From contig DATCVI010000147.1 in NCBI GenBank assembly GCA_036566925.1, positions 1 to 17,037 of the forward strand: a stretch of DNA of 17,037 bases. The letters are read 5' to 3'. The notes below the pieces were generated by a model. The model was not told the origin of the DNA. It did not search any database and worked only from the letters and a program-made list of their open reading frames with translations. Below are positions 13,624-17,037 of the stretch, in pieces. Position 1 is the stretch's first letter; each line of letters opens with the position of its first letter. A program made the position numbers and the translations under genes. The DNA is from Stenotrophomonas_A sp036566925. Its GTDB lineage: Bacteria > Pseudomonadota > Gammaproteobacteria > Xanthomonadales > Xanthomonadaceae.

Positions 13624-14622
13624 TCAGCGGCGCACCGCCACCGGCACCCAGGCGTTCCATAGCGCCCTGGCCTCTTCGGCGATCACCTGCGGCTGTTCCT
13701 CGGGCCAGAACAACTTGGCCCCGGCCAGCCGCCGCACGCCGCGCGCGTTGCCGAACGCCTGTGCCAAATACTCGGCGTTGTGCTGGCCGAAGATCGTGTC
13801 GGCCATGCCCCACACCACGCGCACCGGCGCACGGCACTGCCGCAGTGCGTCGGCACTTCCGGCCAGCGCATTGCGCGCCAGCGCCACGGCATAGGCATTG
13901 CCCAGACCCGTTCGCCGCTGGGTGGACAGCATTGGCCCGAAGTAGGTATCGATCGCCTCGTCGCTGGGCTGGGCCGGGTCGGTGTAGCACATGCCGCCGA
14001 TGCCCTCGGCCGAGCGCGCCAGCGCAGGGTCGGCGTGCCAACGACCGAGCCAGTCGTCGATGAAGCGGCCCTGCCGGGCAAGATCGATCACCGGCAGCAT
14101 GGCCGGTGGCGGGCTGTCGATGGCGGTGTCGCAGTTGGCCAGCAACAGGGTGCGCACGCGCTCGGGATGGCGCGCCAACAGCAGCTGGGCGACGGCGCCG
14201 CCACTGTCGCTGGCGACCAGGTCGGCACTGGCAATGCCCAAGGTATCCATCAAATCCAGCAGCATGGCGACCTGGTCTTCCGGCGCCACCGCCTGGCCCT
14301 CGGCGACACGGGTGTAGCCCAGCCCGAGGAAATCCGGCGCGATGCAGCGGCGGTAAGGCGCCAGCCGCGGCAATACGCCGCGCCACTGGAACCCATTGAG
14401 TGGGAAGCCGTGCAGGAACAGCGCCGCCGCGCCCTGCCCCTGTTCGACATAGGCAATGTCGCCGAACGCGGTACGCAGATAGCGACGCAAGCCGTGGAAG
14501 GCATCCGCGTCCAATGACGGATTGGCAGCCTGGGGGCCGCCGCCGCTGGCCAGCACGCCGGAGAAAGCCAGCGAAGCACCGGCCCAGCCACTGGCGGCCA
14601 GGAATTGTCTGCGGTTCAACAT
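13624..14622 (-). CDS. Tat-exported alpha/beta hydrolase lacking the usual catalytic histidine
   Basis: 332 residues of the alpha/beta-hydrolase fold, in the epoxide-hydrolase/haloalkane-dehalogenase-like branch. The ATG ending at 14622 has GGAG 7 bases upstream and begins a twin-arginine leader (MLNRRQFLAASGWAGASLAF), so periplasmic export through Tat is expected. Visible: oxyanion loop HGFP at 71-74; nucleophile elbow ASDSGGAVAQ at 137-146, where alignment with GHDWGG/GNDSGG relatives makes Asp139 the nucleophile (Ser140 is the other possibility); and acid-strand WGMADTIF at 271-278 with Asp275. Where relatives have G-x-H-F before the PEE motif, this protein reads GAKLFWPEEQP (301-311), so Leu304 stands in place of the base. 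It may be non-hydrolytic or use another base. Substrate unknown. Confidence 0.88.
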   Translation of the reverse strand: MLNRRQFLAASGWAGASLAFSGVLASGGGPQAANPSLDADAFHGLRRYLRTAFGDIAYVEQGQGAAALFLHGFPLNGFQWRGVLPRLAPYRRCIAPDFLGLGYTRVAEGQAVAPEDQVAMLLDLMDTLGIASADLVASDSGGAVAQLLLARHPERVRTLLLANCDTAIDSPPPAMLPVIDLARQGRFIDDWLGRWHADPALARSAEGIGGMCYTDPAQPSDEAIDTYFGPMLSTQRRTGLGNAYAVALARNALAGSADALRQCRAPVRVVWGMADTIFGQHNAEYLAQAFGNARGVRRLAGAKLFWPEEQPQVIAEEARALWNAWVPVAVRR

Positions 14623-14714
14623 GGGAACACTCCAGGAGACGCGGCCGGCAGCGGGCCGCAAGCGGTCATGCCGCGCACCAAGCCGGTGGGGGAGAATAGG
14701 TTTTGCGTCAGAGG

Positions 14715-14734
14715 GCGCCCGGCCGGCCGGGCGC
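14715..14734. repeat. Perfect 20-base palindrome
   Basis: GCGCCCGGCC at 14715-14724 is followed immediately by its reverse complement GGCCGGGCGC at 14725-14734, with no mismatch and no loop. It lies in the 173-base gap between the 48-residue cysteine-rich gene (ends 14796) and the hydrolase start (14622), both on the minus strand. It could be an operator for the hydrolase gene or a cruciform/terminator stem for the upstream gene. No T run follows it on either strand, which argues against simple intrinsic termination. Confidence 0.7.
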
Positions 14735-14795
14735 GATCACATCGACGGGACCCACTCAGGCCAACGCGGACCTGAGCTGTCCCCTTGGCAAGGCC

Positions 14796-14942
14796 TCAGC
14801 CTTTGGCGGCGGCCGCGTAGGCTTCGCGCAACTGCACGGCGCAGTCCTCGCAACAGACTTCGACCACCTTGCCGCCGAGCTTGACCTGGATGGCGTTCTC
14901 ATCGAGCACGCAATCGCAGGCCGCACAGGTCTTCTCGCTCAT
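14796..14942 (-). CDS. 48-residue six-cysteine TRASH-like metal-binding protein
   Basis: A very small protein (starts MSEKTCAACDC, ends AYAAAAKG) with cysteines at 6, 9, 11, 30, 31 and 34. Spacing C6-x2-C9-x20-C30-x3-C34 resembles TRASH-type treble-clef metal-binding domains, found in proteins for copper, mercury and other heavy-metal handling; Cys11 and Cys31 are extra. The ATG ending at 14942 has an excellent ribosome site (AAGGGAG, 6 bases away), which supports real expression, and the frame upstream of it is not protein-like. It follows the AraC-family gene by 76 bases on the same strand. Likely roles are metal buffering or Zn binding; this is inference from cysteine spacing only. Confidence 0.8.
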   Translation of the reverse strand: MSEKTCAACDCVLDENAIQVKLGGKVVEVCCEDCAVQLREAYAAAAKG

Positions 14943-15018
14943 CTCGCTCTCCCTTTTGCCGCCCTCATTGGGCAAGGACAGTAGACGTCGGCGGCCGGGG
15001 GGCCGGCTATCAAGATAT

Positions 15019-15864
15019 TTAGCGATCGCTCGGTGCTGCCTGCAACGCAAGGTGCCGGAACTCGCTCGGGCTGCGGCCGTAGGCTTGCTGGAAGGCCGCG
15101 CTGAAATGGCTGTGGCTGGAGAAGCCCAAGTCCTGGCCGAGCCGGCTGAGGTCTTCGTATTCACCGAGCAGGTCGAGCGCACGCGCCAGGCGCAGGCGCA
15201 TCTGGTAGCGATACAGCGGCACGCCTTCGACTTCGCGAAAACTCTGGGTCAGGTACACCGGCGACACGCCGACTTCCTGCGCCACCTCGGCCAGGGTCCA
15301 GCGCCGCGCCAGGTCACCGCTCAATACCAGCTTGGCGCGGTCCACCAGCCGCCGCCGGCTCGGGCTCGCACCCGCGGCGTGCGCGGTACGCGGGCCGATG
15401 GCGCGCTGGGCCAGTACCAGCGCCAGGCTTTCGCCCTCAAGGGGATCGGCGATGCCTTCGTGCAGGCTGTGGCGCAGCATCGCGACCAGTACTTGTGCGC
15501 GTGGATCGATGCGCAGGCGCGGCAGCCGGAAGCGCGGCGGCGTGCCCTCGTGCAGCAGCGCGGCCGGGGCGATTTCGCGCAGCAAGGTTTCATCCAGAGT
15601 CAGCGCCAGGCTGGCATCGCCGCCGGCATGCGGATGGCTGACGCGGTAAGGCTCGCCGGCGTTGAAGAAGATCACCTGGCTGGCGTCGGCCACCACCAGG
15701 TCGTCTTCTACGTGGCGCACGTACGTGCCGCGATAGGGGAACACCAGTTCGGTACGTCGCGCGCGCTCGACCTCGCCGGGATGGCGGCAAGTGCCGGCGC
15801 AGACCACGTCGCGCACTTCGACCAGCGCGGTCTGCAGCAGCAGGTGGACGGTGAACTCGGACAT
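15019..15864 (-). CDS. AraC-family transcriptional regulator
   Basis: 281 residues. The N-terminal half (about 5-130) looks like the cupin-type sensing domain of AraC proteins (LVFPYRGTYVRHV, VVADASQVIFFNAGEPYRVSHP). The C-terminal 110 residues form the double helix-turn-helix: first HTH about 191-212 (LAEVAQEVGVSPVYLTQSFR), second about 239-262 (LSRLGQDLGFSSHSHFSAAF), followed by the family-typical YGRSPSEFR at 262-270. The ATG ending at 15864 lacks a clear ribosome site. The autotransporter stop is 30 bases upstream and the small cysteine-rich gene is downstream on the same strand. The effector and regulon are unknown; neighbouring genes, especially the small gene and the Tat hydrolase, are candidates. 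Confidence 0.93.
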   Translation of the reverse strand: MSEFTVHLLLQTALVEVRDVVCAGTCRHPGEVERARRTELVFPYRGTYVRHVEDDLVVADASQVIFFNAGEPYRVSHPHAGGDASLALTLDETLLREIAPAALLHEGTPPRFRLPRLRIDPRAQVLVAMLRHSLHEGIADPLEGESLALVLAQRAIGPRTAHAAGASPSRRRLVDRAKLVLSGDLARRWTLAEVAQEVGVSPVYLTQSFREVEGVPLYRYQMRLRLARALDLLGEYEDLSRLGQDLGFSSHSHFSAAFQQAYGRSPSEFRHLALQAAPSDR

Positions 15865-15894
15865 GGGCGAACTGTGGCACGGCGGCGACCGTCC

Positions 15895-17037
15895 TCACCA
15901 GTTCCAGCGCATCCCCAGCTTGCCGTTCCACGCGGTTTCGTCGCCGTCAAAGCTCCAGCTGTAGTCGAGGTCGGCATAGAAGTAGCCGGTCTGCGACACC
16001 TGCCAGGTGCCGCCGATGCCGACCTCGGCCCAGCTGCCGCCCAGATCGACGGCAAAAGGGAGGTAGCCGCTGTTGGTGGCGAACTCGGCCTTCGGTTGGC
16101 CGCGGAACTCGTGCCACAGGTTGGCGCGCAACCAGGCATTGCTGCTGCGCAGTTCGGCATTGCGGTTCTGGCGCTGGCCATTGCGATTCAGGCGCGCGCC
16201 GAGGCGGCCCACCAGCGAATCGCCGTCGCTGAAACGCACCTGGGCGATGCCATCGTCGAGGTCATCGACGTCGATCTGTTGCCAGATGACTTGCGCCTGC
16301 GGCTCCAGGCGCCAGCGTCCATCTTCGCCGGACTGCCCATCGCCGTCGTTGAGCACGAACGGCCAGCCGCCCTCCAGCGACAACGCTACGCCACTGGCAT
16401 TGGTGAAGCTGTCGGGCAGGCGCAGCGACTGCATGCGCAGGTCGTAGTCGGTGTATTGGGCGACGGCATCCAGGTACGCGCCCTTGTCGTTGAAGCCAGT
16501 CCAGTAGCCGCCCACGGTGCGGGCGACGAAGCGGTCGGTGCCGGCGTGGAAGTTGTGCTCGAGCAAATTATGGCGAACTTCCCCCTTGCCCTTGCCATAG
16601 GCCAGGTAGAAGCCTGCGTGCTTGCGGCTCTGGTCTTCTTCATCGACATGGCGGTACAGATCCAGGCCGACCTGCAGGGCGTCGAAGCGGTAGTCGAAGC
16701 CCGGCCCACGGCGGCCGTAGATGCCCTGGCGGCCGCCATCGTGCTCGCCGTCATGGCCGACATAGCGCATCCACACCCCATTGACCCCACTGCGGTCGGG
16801 GTCGAAATCGCCGCGCTGGCGCAGCAGTTCTTCGTCGCCGACGCGTTCGTGCAGCGTGTCGATGATCGTGCGCCCGTAGACGCTGGCCATCGCGGGCGCG
16901 GCAGCGATCAGCGAGACCTCCTGCCGGTAGGCCGGCGTGGGCGGTACGGGCGGTGGCCCCGGCGGTGGCGGGGGCGGTGGCGGTGGCGGAGCGGGCGGTG
17001 GCGGGGGTGTTGGTGGCGGGTCCGGAGGAGGAGGAGG
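15895..17037 (-). CDS. Autotransporter, C-terminal beta-domain and proline-rich linker; N-terminus beyond window
   Basis: 380 residues of the C-terminal part are visible; the frame is open at the right edge, so the passenger and signal peptide are missing. The first 35 or so visible residues are a proline-rich stretch (runs of PPPPP with a few D, T, A, G, V), the linker often seen between an autotransporter passenger and barrel. After YRQEVSLIAAAPAMASVYGRT, a type V autotransporter beta-domain follows (TLHERVGDE, VWMRYVGHDGEHDGGRQGIYG, LQVGLDLYRHVDEEDQSRKHAGFYLAYG, VARTVGGYWTGFNDKGAYLDAVAQYTDYD, WAEVGIGGTWQVSQTGYFYADLDYSW). This would insert as a 12-stranded barrel in the outer membrane and export the passenger. 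The last residues are LGMRWNW, ending in Trp instead of Phe. The passenger's function cannot be judged. Confidence 0.92.
   Translation of the reverse strand, partial: PPPPPDPPPTPPPPPAPPPPPPPPPPGPPPVPPTPAYRQEVSLIAAAPAMASVYGRTIIDTLHERVGDEELLRQRGDFDPDRSGVNGVWMRYVGHDGEHDGGRQGIYGRRGPGFDYRFDALQVGLDLYRHVDEEDQSRKHAGFYLAYGKGKGEVRHNLLEHNFHAGTDRFVARTVGGYWTGFNDKGAYLDAVAQYTDYDLRMQSLRLPDSFTNASGVALSLEGGWPFVLNDGDGQSGEDGRWRLEPQAQVIWQQIDVDDLDDGIAQVRFSDGDSLVGRLGARLNRNGQRQNRNAELRSSNAWLRANLWHEFRGQPKAEFATNSGYLPFAVDLGGSWAEVGIGGTWQVSQTGYFYADLDYSWSFDGDETAWNGKLGMRWNW

Noticed and set aside
12803..14386. Long minus-strand open frame antisense to the outer-membrane protein and overlapping the hydrolase
   Set aside because: Arg/Ala/Gly-rich shadow translation with no domain. 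Both genes it overlaps have ribosome sites, signal peptides and recognisable families.
14755..14776. CTCAGG...CCTGAG inverted repeat after the cysteine-rich gene as a terminator
   Set aside because: A six-base stem with a 10-base loop and no T tract; too weak to call.
14994..15007. GCCGG-GGGG-CCGGC hairpin between the AraC gene and the cysteine-rich gene
   Set aside because: The five-base stem is expected by chance in such GC-rich sequence, and no T run follows.
16940..17037. G-rich (GGN)n tract at the right edge as a microsatellite or G-quadruplex element
   Set aside because: In the minus-strand frame it encodes a proline-rich linker leading directly into the autotransporter barrel, which explains the composition.

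Overview
The window reads as chromosomal DNA from a GC-rich gammaproteobacterium, most likely a member of the Xanthomonadaceae (Xanthomonas, Stenotrophomonas, Pseudoxanthomonas or Lysobacter type). This is inferred from the high GC content, strong G/C third-position codon bias and the gene families present; no rRNA or marker gene pins down the genus. It is densely coded, with no gap longer than about 290 bases, and no tRNA, rRNA, CRISPR array, insertion sequence or phage gene was seen.

Left part (1-3946): a minus-strand type B carboxylesterase with a secretion signal, cut off by the left edge, lies 29 bases after a YedI-type (DUF808) inner-membrane protein. Divergent from these is a membrane-anchored ABC1/UbiB-type atypical kinase. 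Middle left (3966-7127): a secreted GH27 alpha-galactosidase with an NPCBM-like C-terminal module on the minus strand. Divergent from it are a PhnB-like VOC protein and a small GIY-YIG/T5orf172-like protein, which probably form a two-gene unit.

Centre (7135-11870): a compact minus-strand operon reading DUF892 ferritin-like protein, unknown 114-residue protein, then the three subunits of a molybdenum hydroxylase of the PaoABC aldehyde oxidoreductase type (2Fe-2S, FAD/4Fe-4S and molybdopterin subunits). The last three junctions are 4-base stop/start overlaps (GTGA, ATGA, ATGA), so the unknown gene is physically and probably translationally coupled to paoA. Unlike E. coli PaoA, this 2Fe-2S subunit has no Tat signal. 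No XdhC/PaoD-type chaperone gene is in the window.

Right part (12158-17037): a DUF2383 four-helix-bundle protein divergent from the DUF892 gene, followed by a double-hairpin terminator; an outer-membrane beta-barrel protein; and then a minus-strand block. Read in the direction of transcription, that block is an autotransporter (N-terminal part beyond the right edge), an AraC-family regulator, a 48-residue six-cysteine TRASH-like protein and a Tat-exported alpha/beta hydrolase that lacks the expected catalytic histidine.

The observations most worth following up are the ferritin-like/unknown/PaoABC operon, the noncanonical exported hydrolase, the tiny cysteine-rich protein, and several palindromes, including a perfect 20-base one at 14715-14734.
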